The position numbers and the translations under genes were made by a program. From contig CAVSKV010000004.1 of assembly GCA_963728785.1 (NCBI GenBank), positions 310,001-374,000 on the forward strand: a stretch of DNA of 64,000 bases. The letters are read 5' to 3'. The notes beneath the pieces are model-generated. The model searched no databases, was not told the DNA's origin, and was given only the letters and a program-made list of their open reading frames with translations. This stretch comes from JAGWRI01 sp963728785 (GTDB taxonomy: Bacteria; Gemmatimonadota; Gemmatimonadetes; Gemmatimonadales; Gemmatimonadaceae). Of this stretch, positions 8,973 through 19,171 are shown one piece after another; position 1 is the first letter of the stretch, and each line of letters starts with the position of its first letter.

Positions 8973-10046
8973 ATGAACAACATCACCGACGAGCCGTTCA
9001 GGGGATCGATCGGGGACCTGCGGGCGTTCCAGAAGCCCGGTCTGGAAACCATGAAGCGCTACATCCGAGGCGAGCTGCCCGGTTTTCCCATCTCCCGGCT
9101 CGTCGGGATCCGACCGACCGAGGCAGGGCTCGGCAAGGCCACGTTCACCATGCCGATCACCCGGTGGCTGGAGGATGGTTTCGGGCTGTACTGGGGCGGT
9201 GTGTTCGCGTTGTTCGCCGACGCTCCACTGGCCTCGGCCATATGGACGACGCTCCCCGCGGGCAAGACCGTTGCAACGTCCGAGATCAGCATGTCGTTCG
9301 TCAGACCGATGAGCAGGACCACGTCGAGCATCGTCGGCCGGGCCGAGAGCATCCATTCGGGAAGCCAGGTGGGCCTGTCGACCATCCAGATCACTGACCA
9401 GGACGGTCGCTTACTGGCCTTCGGCAGCACGCGCTGCCTGGTGTCCGACGTGCACGTCGACCCGCGCGCCGAGTACCCGGCGCCCGCCCTCGGTCCGAGC
9501 GACCCGCCCGATCCGTATCTGCGCCCGGCGCCCGACGATGGCTACTTCAGCCTCGAAGAAGTCATGAGCGGCATTCCGATCGAACTGCAGCGGAAGACGA
9601 TTGCCGGAGAGAAGATCTTTCCGGTATGGCGTCTGACCGGCTACCGCCCCACCGCCATCGAGGATGGCAAGTGCATTGCCGTCCTGCCGTCAACTGCGTG
9701 GTTGTCGAACGGCGGTCCTTCGATTTACGGGGGTCTCCTCGCGTGGGCCGCGGAGTTCACGATGGGTGCGGCAGTGTACTCCACGCTGGCCGCGGGCGAC
9801 GTGTTCGCCACGTTGGACATGCACATTCGCTTCATGAGGCCGGCGCTGTGCGGCGCGGGCAACCTCACCTTCACGGCGGCGGTCAGTCACCGTGGGAGAC
9901 GTCTGCGCGTGACGTCGTGCAACGTGGATGACGCGAACGGAAAGCGCGTCGCGATGGCGACGTCGTCGGCCCTGGTCGTGGAAGACGGCGTGCGGGAATT
10001 GAGAAAGGGGCGGCTGCCGGAAGAGATCCTCGAGGGAGCCGTGTGA
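8973..10046 (+). CDS. Double-hotdog thioesterase-like protein (PaaI type)
   Basis: The 357-residue product contains two repeats of the hotdog fold. The first is at ~40-150, with GFGLYWGGVFALFADAPLAS. The second is at ~205-345, with GGPSIYGGLLAWAAEFTMGA. Each repeat has the helix and the 'IRFMRP'-type strand seen in PaaI/acyl-CoA thioesterases, followed by the pattern of a modified side-chain strand. Such proteins hydrolyse acyl-CoA thioesters; the acyl group here is unknown. The start ATG follows GGAGGGCAGG. It is probably a single-gene transcript. A non-hydrolytic CoA-binding role is possible because the catalytic acid is not obvious. Confidence 0.75.
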   Translation: MNNITDEPFRGSIGDLRAFQKPGLETMKRYIRGELPGFPISRLVGIRPTEAGLGKATFTMPITRWLEDGFGLYWGGVFALFADAPLASAIWTTLPAGKTVATSEISMSFVRPMSRTTSSIVGRAESIHSGSQVGLSTIQITDQDGRLLAFGSTRCLVSDVHVDPRAEYPAPALGPSDPPDPYLRPAPDDGYFSLEEVMSGIPIELQRKTIAGEKIFPVWRLTGYRPTAIEDGKCIAVLPSTAWLSNGGPSIYGGLLAWAAEFTMGAAVYSTLAAGDVFATLDMHIRFMRPALCGAGNLTFTAAVSHRGRRLRVTSCNVDDANGKRVAMATSSALVVEDGVRELRKGRLPEEILEGAV

Positions 10047-10070
10047 ACCGGTGGGCTCGCCGCGCGCACG

Positions 10071-10096
10071 GGCCGCGAGTATGATTGGAGCGCCCA
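10071..10096 (+). promoter_or_regulatory. Recurrent TATGAT element, copy 1
   Basis: The core TATGAT (10080-10085) is embedded in GGGCCGCGAG before and TGGAGCGCC after. The element recurs at 19881 with only two mismatches over about 24 bases and, less well, at 35416. It lies 62 bases before the GTG of the small membrane protein and fits a -10 promoter element with a conserved flank. Confidence 0.45.
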
Positions 10097-10146
10097 ACCA
10101 GTTTCCGGGCGTCAAGCGCACAGCGTCCATCCTCGGTGGAGGTCTT

Positions 10147-10317
10147 GTGGTCTTCACACGCGTTCGCAATCGACTGCCCATCGAGGTTGCCTTGATCTTC
10201 TTTGCCGTGGCGTTCGAGCGCCCGGCGCAGCGAGCCGCCTGGTTGGCCATCGGAGTGATATTTCTCCTTATTGGCCTTCGTCGTCGCAAGGCCGATCTGC
10301 CATCCGAGACCCCCTGA
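10147..10317 (+). CDS. Small membrane protein, unknown
   Basis: The product is 56 residues from GTG 10147. That start is chosen because GGTGGAGG ends four bases before it. The frame is open further upstream, but that part runs through the putative promoter element at 10080. The sequence has one or two hydrophobic segments (VALIFFAVAF and WLAIGVIFLLIGL) and a basic tail (RRRK). This suggests an inner-membrane hairpin with cytoplasmic ends. I recognise no family. The short gap to the GH89 gene would allow cotranscription. Confidence 0.45.
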   Translation: MVFTRVRNRLPIEVALIFFAVAFERPAQRAAWLAIGVIFLLIGLRRRKADLPSETP

Positions 10318-10352
10318 ATCGTGGTACGCCGGCCGAGACTCGGAGACTCTCC

Positions 10353-12581
10353 TTGACTCGTAGCGCCCGCACCGGCGGACTCGCGGCCGTCATCATCGCC
10401 CTGGCCGGTACCATCGTCGCCAGCGCGCACGCGCAGGCCAGTCCGAGAGTGGACCTCGGTGCCGCGCGGGCCCTGATCTCGCGCGTGGTCCCGGCTAACG
10501 CGGCCGAATTCGAGATCGCAGCCATCCCCGACAGCGCCGGCCAGGACGTGTTCGAAGTAGAGAGCCGCGACGGCAAGGTAGTTCTCCGCGGCTCGTCCGG
10601 CGTGGCGATCGCTTCGGCGCTCAACTGGTACCTCGAGCACCTGGCTGGCGTGAACGCCTCACTCCCCCTCAAGCCGATTTCGCTCGACACGCCGCTGCCC
10701 CGAGTGCCGGCCAGGGTTCGCATCACGACGCCGTACAGCGTCCGCTACTTCTTCAATTATTGCACCTTCTCCTATTCAATGGCGTGGTGGACCTGGGACG
10801 ACTGGCAGTCCATGATCGACTGGATGGCGCTCAAGGGAATCAACACCCCCCTTGCCGTCACCGGCCAGGAGGGCGTGTGGCGTTTGGTGCTCCACGACTT
10901 CGGGTTCACCAAGCAGCAGGTCGCCGATTTCCTGGTGGGGCCAGCGTACCTCCCCTGGGGATGGATGGCCAACATCGACGGCCTGGGCGGGCCGCTGCCC
11001 GACAGCTGGATTGACAGCCACATCGTGTTAGAGCACCAGATTCTCGCGCGTGAGCGCGCGCTGGGTATGACGCCGGTGCTGCAAGGTTTCACCGGGCACG
11101 TGCCGAAGTCCATCACGCAGGTCTTTCCTGGAGTCGCCATCCACCAGGCCGGCGACTGGTCGGCGGGATTTCCCGGCACGTGGTTCCTCGATCCGCACGA
11201 CTCGCTCTTTCAGCGCATCGGCCGGCGATTCATCGAGCGACAGACGGAACTGTTCGGCACCGACCATCTCTACGCGGCCGATCCGTTCAATGAGATCAAT
11301 CCGCCGTCCAACGACTCCACCTTCCTGGCCGGGATGGGGCACGCCATCTACGCCGCCATGCAATCGGCCGACTCCAGCGCCACGTGGGTGATTCAGGCGT
11401 GGTTCCTGGTGAATGACGCGAAGTTCTGGCAGGATCCGCAGGCGCAGGCCATGCTCGGCGCGGTGCCCGACGATCGAATGCTGGTGCTGGACCTGTGGGG
11501 CGACCGCGTGCCCGCATGGAAGGTGCGCAAGGCGTTCTACGGAAAGCCGTGGATCTGGAACGTCCTGTACAACTTCGGTGGCAAGGTGAGCGTGAACGGC
11601 GATCTGCCGAGGATCGCTGCCAACCTCGACACCGCGATCCGGAGTCCGGCCAGGGGGCGGCTTGTGGGTCTCGGAATGACGATGGAGGGACTCGGCACCA
11701 ATCCGATCGTCCCCGACTTCGTGATGGATCAGGTGTGGCGTGACAGCGTTCCCGACGTCGCGGCATGGACCCGCGACTACGTCGCCCATCGCTACGGCCG
11801 GTTCGACGCCGCAGCGTGGAGCGCCTGGCAACTCCTCCTCGGCACGGCCTTCAAGTCCGCCGCGCAGACGGGGAACTTCCTCGCCGAGCGGCCACAGTTC
11901 TACGTGAAGGGGAGGGCGTACCGGACCGAGCCGATCGCGCCGTACGACGACAGAATCCTGGCCCTTGCGCTCGATTCACTCCTCAGCGCCGCGCCGGTGC
12001 TCGGCGCCAACGACGCCTATCGCTACGACGTGGTGAACCTGACCCGCCAGGTGCTCGGGCAGCTGGGCCTGCCGCTGGTCAACCGGGTGGAGGACGCGTA
12101 CGAGCGGAAGGACCGCGCGGCATTGCTCACGGCGGAGCAGCAAGTGGAAGCCCTGCTGCGGGATCTCGACCAGCTGGTGGGCACGCGGCCGGAGTTCCTG
12201 CTCGGGCGGTGGATTGCCGATGCAAGGCGCTGGGGTACCACCGACGCCGAACGGCGGCTGTATGAGTGGAACGCGCGCAACATCATCACGCTGTGGGGAA
12301 CCAAGTGCACGGAGGGGGAGAACGACGACCTCAACCTCTACGCGTTCAAGGAGTGGGAGGGCATGTTCACGTCGTACTTCCTGCCGCGGTGGCAAGCGTT
12401 CTTCAAGCAACTCAATGCGTCGCTCGACAGCGGCACTGCGTTCGACCGGAAGCCGTTCGCCGCAGCGTCATGCGTGTGGGAGCAGGCGTGGTCGCGCGAG
12501 ACGACGTCGTTCCGGACGCAACCGGCCGGGGACGCAATCGTGGTGGCGCAGCGGCTGGTGGAAAAGTGGCGCGGCCGGTGA
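10353..12581 (+). CDS. Secreted alpha-N-acetylglucosaminidase, GH89
   Basis: The 742-residue product has a Sec signal peptide ending near AHAQA. The mature part matches the NAGLU/GH89 family along its length. It has an N-terminal alpha/beta domain to ~105, a TIM barrel beginning around RITTPYSVRYFFNYCTF, and a C-terminal helical domain with VWEQAWSRETTSFR. The two catalytic glutamates are visible as FNEINPP (E314) and MEGLGTNP (E445), at almost the same positions as E316 and E446 of human NAGLU. The enzyme removes terminal alpha-linked GlcNAc from glycans, here outside the cytoplasm. The start codon is TTG. Nothing else for glycan use is adjacent, so it is probably a stand-alone scavenging enzyme. 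Confidence 0.9.
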   Translation: MTRSARTGGLAAVIIALAGTIVASAHAQASPRVDLGAARALISRVVPANAAEFEIAAIPDSAGQDVFEVESRDGKVVLRGSSGVAIASALNWYLEHLAGVNASLPLKPISLDTPLPRVPARVRITTPYSVRYFFNYCTFSYSMAWWTWDDWQSMIDWMALKGINTPLAVTGQEGVWRLVLHDFGFTKQQVADFLVGPAYLPWGWMANIDGLGGPLPDSWIDSHIVLEHQILARERALGMTPVLQGFTGHVPKSITQVFPGVAIHQAGDWSAGFPGTWFLDPHDSLFQRIGRRFIERQTELFGTDHLYAADPFNEINPPSNDSTFLAGMGHAIYAAMQSADSSATWVIQAWFLVNDAKFWQDPQAQAMLGAVPDDRMLVLDLWGDRVPAWKVRKAFYGKPWIWNVLYNFGGKVSVNGDLPRIAANLDTAIRSPARGRLVGLGMTMEGLGTNPIVPDFVMDQVWRDSVPDVAAWTRDYVAHRYGRFDAAAWSAWQLLLGTAFKSAAQTGNFLAERPQFYVKGRAYRTEPIAPYDDRILALALDSLLSAAPVLGANDAYRYDVVNLTRQVLGQLGLPLVNRVEDAYERKDRAALLTAEQQVEALLRDLDQLVGTRPEFLLGRWIADARRWGTTDAERRLYEWNARNIITLWGTKCTEGENDDLNLYAFKEWEGMFTSYFLPRWQAFFKQLNASLDSGTAFDRKPFAAASCVWEQAWSRETTSFRTQPAGDAIVVAQRLVEKWRGR

Positions 12582-12591
12582 GCGTGCGGGC

Positions 12592-13011
12592 CTACCGTTC
12601 GACGCGGACGCTGTCCACCCAGTAGCGGGTGTCGCCGAAGCACGTGGATGGGAGCCCCCTGTGCTCCCTGTAGTGCAGCACGATGTGCTCGCCCAGGCCG
12701 GCCTTGACGAGGCCTGCCGTCTCGTCGTCGCGCACGGTGAAGTACCAGATCGTCGGGGCCACGCCTGGCGCGGTGGGCTGCATCAGCTCGCCCTCCCAGG
12801 TCTTACAGAGCCAGCCCTTGCGCGAGAACTTCTGGAGCGTTCCCGCGCGGTCGCCCTCGGAGTAGCTCCATTTCACGGCGACGAAGGTGTACGCGGCGAA
12901 CAGCACAACCGGGGCGATGATGATACCGAGGAGTATACCGCGCCAATGATGCCACCAGCGCTTGTGCGGCGGCGGCTCGGACGGGGTCGGCGGGACGGGC
13001 GTGTCGGTCAT
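12592..13011 (-). CDS. Single-pass membrane protein, conserved hypothetical
   Basis: The product is 139 residues, starting MTDTPVPPTPSEPPPHKRWW. A Pro-rich cytoplasmic head is followed by one membrane helix (GILLGIIIAPVVLFAAYTFV). After it comes a conserved external domain with SEGDRAGTLQKFSRKGWLCK, a pattern I have seen in unnamed proteins of many Proteobacteria. TTG 13020 would add three residues. It is convergent with the GH89 gene, with ten bases between the stops. The function is unknown. Confidence 0.65.
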   Translation of the reverse strand: MTDTPVPPTPSEPPPHKRWWHHWRGILLGIIIAPVVLFAAYTFVAVKWSYSEGDRAGTLQKFSRKGWLCKTWEGELMQPTAPGVAPTIWYFTVRDDETAGLVKAGLGEHIVLHYREHRGLPSTCFGDTRYWVDSVRVER

Positions 13012-13146
13012 GACGATCAAAGCTACGGTTCACGGCCGCGAACGGCCAGCACCCCGGGGTCCGGGCGTCTGTGGTTGCATCATTCCGGTGGGGGTGAGAT
13101 AGTAGAGCCACACAGCGGCGCATTCCCCCACTTCGCGGAGAGCAAG

Positions 13147-13530
13147 ATGACTGCTCCGAACACACCCTCCAGCGGTGGCACGACCTCCACCGGCCTCACC
13201 CCAAACGTCGCCGGCGCCCTTGCCTACCTGCTCGGGCCGATCACCGGCATCCTCTTTCTCGTCGTAGAAAAGGAAAACCAATTCGTTCGTTTTCACGCCA
13301 TGCAGTCCACGGTGCTCTCCATCGCCTGGATCATCGTCTCCTTCGGCCTGAGATTCTTCGTGTCGGTACCAATGATAGGCTGGATCGTGGGTTTGCTGCT
13401 GTCGTTCGTGATGGGGCTGGCCGGCTTCATCCTGTGGCTCTTGCTGATGTGGAAGGCGTTCCAGGGGCAGGAGTGGGAGCTCCCGATGGTTGGCGCCTTC
13501 GCGCGCAAGCAGCTTGGCGGCACCATGTGA
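13147..13530 (+). CDS. DUF4870 membrane protein
   Basis: The product is 127 residues with three or four hydrophobic helices. The signature NVAGALAYLLGPITGILFLV followed by FVRFHAMQST is that of DUF4870 (Tic20-like) inner-membrane proteins, whose function is unknown. The ATG follows GGAGAGCAAG. A GAGATAGTAGAG stretch near 13096 could hold its promoter. The frame is open far upstream, but only because of high GC; the family begins near the chosen start. Confidence 0.8.
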   Translation: MTAPNTPSSGGTTSTGLTPNVAGALAYLLGPITGILFLVVEKENQFVRFHAMQSTVLSIAWIIVSFGLRFFVSVPMIGWIVGLLLSFVMGLAGFILWLLLMWKAFQGQEWELPMVGAFARKQLGGTM

Positions 13531-13590
13531 GCCGACCAACGCGGGCGCGGCCGGATGGTCCCAGCCTCCCGGCGGCGCCCGCGCTCGCGG

Positions 13591-14559
13591 TCACCGCCGC
13601 GTGAGCACCATCGCCAACGGCACATCCCGCATTCCGGGCCACCGCTGCTCGCCGTCCGGGGCGCCGCTGCGCAGGAGCAACTGTGCGGAGATCCCTCCGT
13701 CGAGCATGACGGCGTCGCGCGCGCCCAGTGCTCCCATCACCGCCGCCATCTCTGGCGTGGTCAGGCCGAAGGGGACGAAGCCGAGGCCCGAGCCAAACGC
13801 GTCGAAGCGCGTCATGGCCACCACGATGCGGCCGTCGCGCAACGAGCCGAGCGCCAGCCGCGCGTCCCGGTGCGCCACGTCGAGCGTCGCTCGTGGCGCC
13901 TGCAACTCGGCGGGCACCATGCCACCGCGCAGCAGCGTGGGATAGGACTGGAACGCGAACGCCACCGGCACGTCGCCGGGCGCCGGTGCGTCGCCATGGA
14001 TCCAGTGGAACACCCCGCTCGAGTCGACCACCACGGCGGTGGTCAGCGGACCCCGGCCGCGCGACAGGAACTGATGGCCGTCGAGGACGACCCACCCCCA
14101 GGGCATGGACTGGAGGAACTGTCCGGCATTCAGAGCGAGGGTGGCATTCCGCGGCGCCCGGTCGAGACGCCATGCGGCAGAGCCGTCGCGCGAATACGCC
14201 GTGTCCAGCCGAACGCGAAATTGCCGCGGGTCGAAGCGCGCCACGACGAGCCGGGTCCGCCATGCCTCACCTGATCCTGCCAGGAGCAGTTCACCCCACT
14301 CGAGGCCCACGCCCGCCGGGTGCCAGGTGATGGCGTGAGCGAGGACCGGGGCCGAATTCGCCCACTGCGAGGGCGCGCCGTCCGAGCGCCACCAAACGCG
14401 CCAGCCGCCATCGTGCTGAAAGGCAAGCGCGGATTTCGGAAGCGCCTGGCGAGCGGATACCAGCTCGCGCGCAGCGGCGGGGGCCGACGAATGCACCCAC
14501 GCCGCGGCGCCGCCGCAGACGACGATCAGCGTCAGGGCGGCGCCCAGCCGCCGGGTCAC
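13591..14559 (-). CDS. Exported phosphodiester glycosidase (NAGPA) domain protein
   Basis: The 322-residue product has an N-terminal membrane or signal segment (LGAALTLIVVCGGAAAWV). The rest matches the NAGPA domain, with a LALNAGQF motif, an RDGRIVVAMTRF strand and the DGGISAQ loop. In the family this loop reads DGGGS and belongs to the active site. Family members cleave GlcNAc-alpha-1-phosphodiester bonds, or act on peptidoglycan and wall polymers in bacteria. Ile replaces the third Gly of the usual loop, so activity is uncertain. Its ATG overlaps the stop of the upstream gene by four bases, giving a coupled two-gene operon. Confidence 0.75.
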   Translation of the reverse strand: MTRRLGAALTLIVVCGGAAAWVHSSAPAAARELVSARQALPKSALAFQHDGGWRVWWRSDGAPSQWANSAPVLAHAITWHPAGVGLEWGELLLAGSGEAWRTRLVVARFDPRQFRVRLDTAYSRDGSAAWRLDRAPRNATLALNAGQFLQSMPWGWVVLDGHQFLSRGRGPLTTAVVVDSSGVFHWIHGDAPAPGDVPVAFAFQSYPTLLRGGMVPAELQAPRATLDVAHRDARLALGSLRDGRIVVAMTRFDAFGSGLGFVPFGLTTPEMAAVMGALGARDAVMLDGGISAQLLLRSGAPDGEQRWPGMRDVPLAMVLTRR

Positions 14560-15464
14560 AGCGCGTTCTTGACCTGGTTGAACTCACTGCGATGCGACGA
14601 GAGCAACTTGTGCTCATTGGGGCTGAAACCCGGCGGCCTATTGCCATCCTTGGATGCGTTCATCCACTGGATCACACGCTCGCGGGCGGCCATATATTTT
14701 GCGGGCGTCATGCCGCTCTCTTTCGTGCCATCCTGGTCCATGCTGACTTCGGCGTCGCGGATCTGGCCGGCGAGCTTGTCGATTTCCGCGCGCAGGGTCT
14801 CTTCCTCGACCAGCCAACCCGGCTTGGCGGGCGCCGCGCCGCAGGTCTTGACCGCCGCGACCGTGTCGGCATGCATGTCGATTCCCATCAACGCCATCAT
14901 CTCGTCGCTCTGCTTCCGCGCGATCGCGTTGGCTGCCGCCGTGTCACCCTTGGCCTGCGCCGCCTGCATCTGCTGAGAATACTTGGTCGATATCTCGATG
15001 TACTTCTGCCTCTTGGCAGGATCGGACATAAGTGCCATGCCTGCGGCCTGCACTTTTCCGCCGCGTTCATCATCCCTCTTGTCGAGGAAGGCGACTTGGC
15101 AGTCCTGGACCTTGCGGGTCGCATCGTCGAAGCGGTCTTTGTCGTCGTTGTGCTGTTCCAGCAGCGCGGAAAGGCGGGTTTGCTTGGTCTCCTGTTGAGC
15201 GCGGAAGGCGTCGCGCTCAGTGGCCCTGGCCGAGGCCGCCTGGAGGCCCTTGAGCAGGGAGGCGATCGACTCCTCGGTGAACTCCTCACCTTGGACGCTG
15301 TTGGACGAGTCGGCGTTCGCGGGCTTCTGGACGGCCTGCTTGGCCTTGCGAATCAATCCGCCAAGCTGGGCCTGCGCAGGTGCCGGCAATGTCGTGACGA
15401 GCGCGAGCGCGAGCCCGAGCCCGAGTGGGATGCGCGAGGCGCGAGTGGGGGAGTGGGTTGACAT
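14556..15464 (-). CDS. Secreted coiled-coil protein, unknown
   Basis: The product is 302 residues starting MSTHSPTRASRIP, behind AGGAG with seven bases of spacing. A Sec signal peptide ends at APAQAQ. The mature part is rich in Gln, Lys, Asp and Ala, with long heptad-like helices (~70-210) and a possible disulfide pair in the KVQDCQVAF and VKTCGAAP segments. No catalytic motif is seen. The four-base overlap with the NAGPA gene suggests a shared envelope task, perhaps as a periplasmic scaffold. This is inference only. Confidence 0.65.
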   Translation of the reverse strand: MSTHSPTRASRIPLGLGLALALVTTLPAPAQAQLGGLIRKAKQAVQKPANADSSNSVQGEEFTEESIASLLKGLQAASARATERDAFRAQQETKQTRLSALLEQHNDDKDRFDDATRKVQDCQVAFLDKRDDERGGKVQAAGMALMSDPAKRQKYIEISTKYSQQMQAAQAKGDTAAANAIARKQSDEMMALMGIDMHADTVAAVKTCGAAPAKPGWLVEEETLRAEIDKLAGQIRDAEVSMDQDGTKESGMTPAKYMAARERVIQWMNASKDGNRPPGFSPNEHKLLSSHRSEFNQVKNAL

Positions 15465-15768
15465 CCGGCAGCTCCTGATTGGGGGGATCGGAGGATGCGG
15501 GCGATTCCCAACGTTTATGCGCATTTGGCGCCGGCGCAAGTCCACCGCGTCACGACGACCTGTCGGATTGAGAGTGTCGTCGATCCACGACTCCGGGTTG
15601 TGGGAGTGGAACCGCCTGATTGCTTCACACCGCTGCGGGGAGCCCGGACTCCCCTTGCCGAGGCCAGAATTGTTCCGTAAGGTCTGTCAGCGGCAGCGTC
15701 TCTGCTCCCGGGCGAGCCGTCGTTCGTGATCGTGTGGTCCCCCACCACCTATCTCAACGGAGAAGCCC

Positions 15769-16034
15769 ATGATTTCGCGCTTCGCTCGATCCCTGACGAT
15801 TGCCACAATGCGGCGTTTTCGGCGAACCACGCGTTGGTCACGTGGACCGTGACCGCGACGTACACGGCCCCCGGTGCCGCCAAGGGAGTTGCCAAGCCGG
15901 TCAGCGTCACCCTTATGACGATGCTCACTCTTTGCGATGACAAGATCATCGAGGAAGATGGGTACTACGATACTGCCGGACTCGACGCGCAGACGGGTAC
16001 CAAGACGCCGCCGCACGTGAAGCCCGGGAAGTAA
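15769..16034 (+). pseudogene. Remnant of a secreted SnoaL/NTF2-like protein
   Basis: An ATG at 15769 follows GGAG and opens with MISRFARSLTIAT, which looks like a signal peptide, but this frame stops after 28 codons. Another frame, open from 15726 to 16034, reads ALVTWTVTATYTAP and then CDDKIIEEDGYYDTAG. That is the C-terminal half of a SnoaL-type ester cyclase fold. The N-terminal helices of the fold are missing. The simplest reading is an internal deletion with frameshift in a small secreted NTF2-like gene, of which intact relatives lie at 17420 and 26228. A short functional protein from GTG 15726 is the alternative. The gap 15465-15725 on its left shows nothing else. Confidence 0.5.
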
Positions 16035-16077
16035 TCGGGACGCAGGGGTCTTTTCGACCCTTCCGGTCGAGGCATTC

Positions 16078-16104
16078 CAGCCGGTCCCCGACAGGGGCCG
16101 GCTG
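16078..16104. terminator. Strong 11-bp hairpin before the GGDEF gene
   Basis: The arms CAGCCGGTCCC and GGGGCCGGCTG enclose CGACA. No U-run follows. It lies between the broken gene and the GGDEF gene, so it may end the former's transcript or structure the leader of the latter. Confidence 0.35.
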
Positions 16105-16161
16105 AAGCTCGCGCGCGTTTCTGCTCGCGTCGGGACTGCAGTTACAGGGGATCAACCAGCC

Positions 16162-17127
16162 ATGGCCACGGATTCCGAACCCGCCACCGTTCATCGAACC
16201 GCCTTCGAAGCAGCCCCATGCGCCATCCTCGTGACGAACGCCGAAGGTGTGATCACGCTGGTGAATCCGGAGGCCGAACGGTTGTTCGGGTGGGAGCCCG
16301 GAGCGCTCCTGGGGCGACCGATCGAGGCGCTGCTTCCCGTTGAATTTGGTGCTTCACACGTTGCGCATCGGAACCAGTTCGTCGCAGAGCCCGGGACACG
16401 CCCCATGGGGAGACAACGCGACTTGCACGCGCGTCGCGCCGACGGCACCGTCTTTCCCGTTGAGGTCGGGCTGAATCCCGTGCAGACGGCGAAGGGGATG
16501 CATGTGGTGTGCTCCATCGTTGACCTGACGGAGCGAACGCAGGCCGCGACGCTCCTGTCACAGGAGGCGGAGCGGCTCCAGGCGGCCAACGCCAAGCTCG
16601 CCGAGTTGGCGGGCACGGACAGCCTGACCTCGCTCTGGAATCGGCGAACGTTCCTCGAGCAACTGGACATTCAGATGGAGCTGTCGGTGCGGCGCGCCCG
16701 TCCGATTTCGGTCCTCATCCTGGACGTCGATGAATTCAAGCCGTACAACGACCAGTACGGCCACCTGGCCGGCGACGACATCCTGCGGAGCGCGGCGCAG
16801 TTGCTCCGCGATCGCGCGCGGCGCAGCGACTTCCTGGCGCGCATCGGCGGCGAGGAATTCGGCGCCATTCTCCATGACGTGGACCGGGGCGGCGCGGTGC
16901 AGCTCGCGGAACACCTGCGGTTGGCAGTGGAAGATGCCCAATGGCCAAGGCGCCGCATCACGGTGAGCGTCGGGGCCGCCACCATTCGCTTCCCGAGTGC
17001 GGTGCCGCGTCCGGCGTTCCCTGAGCGCTCCAAAGTGCTTTCGTTGGCCGACCAGGCCCTCTACTACTCCAAGCAGCATGGGCGCAACCGCGTCACCCAC
17101 GTCGAGGATATCGCGGCGTCGGCCTAG
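16162..17127 (+). CDS. Diguanylate cyclase with N-terminal PAS domain
   Basis: The 321-residue product has a PAS domain at ~8-125 (ITLVNPEAERLFGWEPG; VCSIVDLTER), a short coiled linker, and a GGDEF domain from ~150. The active-site motif reads GGEEF at 229-233. The inhibitory RxxD site (R220-D223) stands five residues before it, so the enzyme should make cyclic di-GMP from two GTP and be product-inhibited. No membrane segment is present, so the PAS domain senses a cytoplasmic signal. No EAL partner lies nearby. Confidence 0.9.
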   Translation: MATDSEPATVHRTAFEAAPCAILVTNAEGVITLVNPEAERLFGWEPGALLGRPIEALLPVEFGASHVAHRNQFVAEPGTRPMGRQRDLHARRADGTVFPVEVGLNPVQTAKGMHVVCSIVDLTERTQAATLLSQEAERLQAANAKLAELAGTDSLTSLWNRRTFLEQLDIQMELSVRRARPISVLILDVDEFKPYNDQYGHLAGDDILRSAAQLLRDRARRSDFLARIGGEEFGAILHDVDRGGAVQLAEHLRLAVEDAQWPRRRITVSVGAATIRFPSAVPRPAFPERSKVLSLADQALYYSKQHGRNRVTHVEDIAASA

Positions 17128-17419
17128 GAGGACTCGTCGCACGGTTCCACTCAGGATTGCGCTCGGCGGCTTTGCCGGCTTGCGCAGCTGTTTGCGAGCG
17201 CTGCAGGTGCCGCGGTTGGGGCGGACGGTTCGGATAGGAGATTGCCGATCGGGCAGGAGGTCGTATCTTCCCGCCCATCGGGCAGGCCTCGGCGACTGGG
17301 GTGGGTCATGGCGAACCGCGCTCCGCATGCCTGTAGCCCTTTGAATGGGAGATGGTCCACCACCACACCGATCTCTCGCCGGCATTCGCACCATTCAACT
17401 CACAAGGGAGCAAAGACAA

Positions 17420-17893
17420 ATGCACAAGCTGTCGATCGCAGTCGCCGCCGTGGTACTCGCAGCGGGACCAACTGCCGCATCAGCACAGACTCCGGCAACG
17501 ACAAAGGCCGAGGTCATGGCGACCGTACACCAGTTCGTGGACGGTTTCAACAAGGGCGACACGAAGGCGCTCGTGGCGGCCTGCGCCGATCAGACGTCGA
17601 TCATTGACGAGTTTCCTCCCCACGAGTGGCACGGGTCGGGGGCATGCGCCAAGTGGATGAGCGACTACGACGTGGATGCCAAGAAGAACGGGATCACGGA
17701 CGGGATCGTCACGGCCCACAACCCGTGGCACGTGGACGTCAACGGCGACCGGGCGTATGTGGTCATGCCATCGGACTACGCATACAAGCAGAACGGCAAG
17801 CCGGTCAAGGAAGTCGGTTCGGTGTTTACGCTGGTCCTGCAAAAGGACCAGGCCGGCTGGAAGATGACGGGCTGGACGTGGGCCAAGCACTAG
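17420..17893 (+). CDS. Secreted SnoaL/NTF2-like protein
   Basis: The product is 157 residues. The ATG follows AAGGGAG and begins a Sec signal peptide ending ASAQ. The mature part is one NTF2-like cone fold, with VMATVHQFVDGFNKGDTKAL at its start and TLVLQKDQAGWKMTGWTW at its end. This fold is used by many hydrolases, isomerases and binding proteins, and no substrate can be named. The 290-base gap on its left holds a direct repeat of ATCGGGCAGG around 17248 and 17277 and a GTATCT that may be a -10 element. Confidence 0.7.
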   Translation: MHKLSIAVAAVVLAAGPTAASAQTPATTKAEVMATVHQFVDGFNKGDTKALVAACADQTSIIDEFPPHEWHGSGACAKWMSDYDVDAKKNGITDGIVTAHNPWHVDVNGDRAYVVMPSDYAYKQNGKPVKEVGSVFTLVLQKDQAGWKMTGWTWAKH

Positions 17894-18089
17894 GCGGCTT
17901 GCTGGTGCCCGAGCACACGCATACGCGAAGAACCTGGCTGTTGTTGGAGCGCTGATCATCGTGGTGCTTCGCTGCTTCGTGGCGTACGCCTCCGCGCCTG
18001 CTCGACGCCTTGCCCGCGAGCGGGCGGCAGGCGATGGTATCAGTGTGGGGCGGTGACGCCCACGCAGCCGTATCACGCCGGGAGGTGAC

Positions 18090-19091
<1,002 letters not shown>

Positions 19092-19171
19092 TGATCCGAT
19101 GATCGACGGCCGGCGAGTGGTATCCCCGTCGCCGGTCGTTTCCGGCGCAGGATGGCGCTGCGGAGGCGGCC

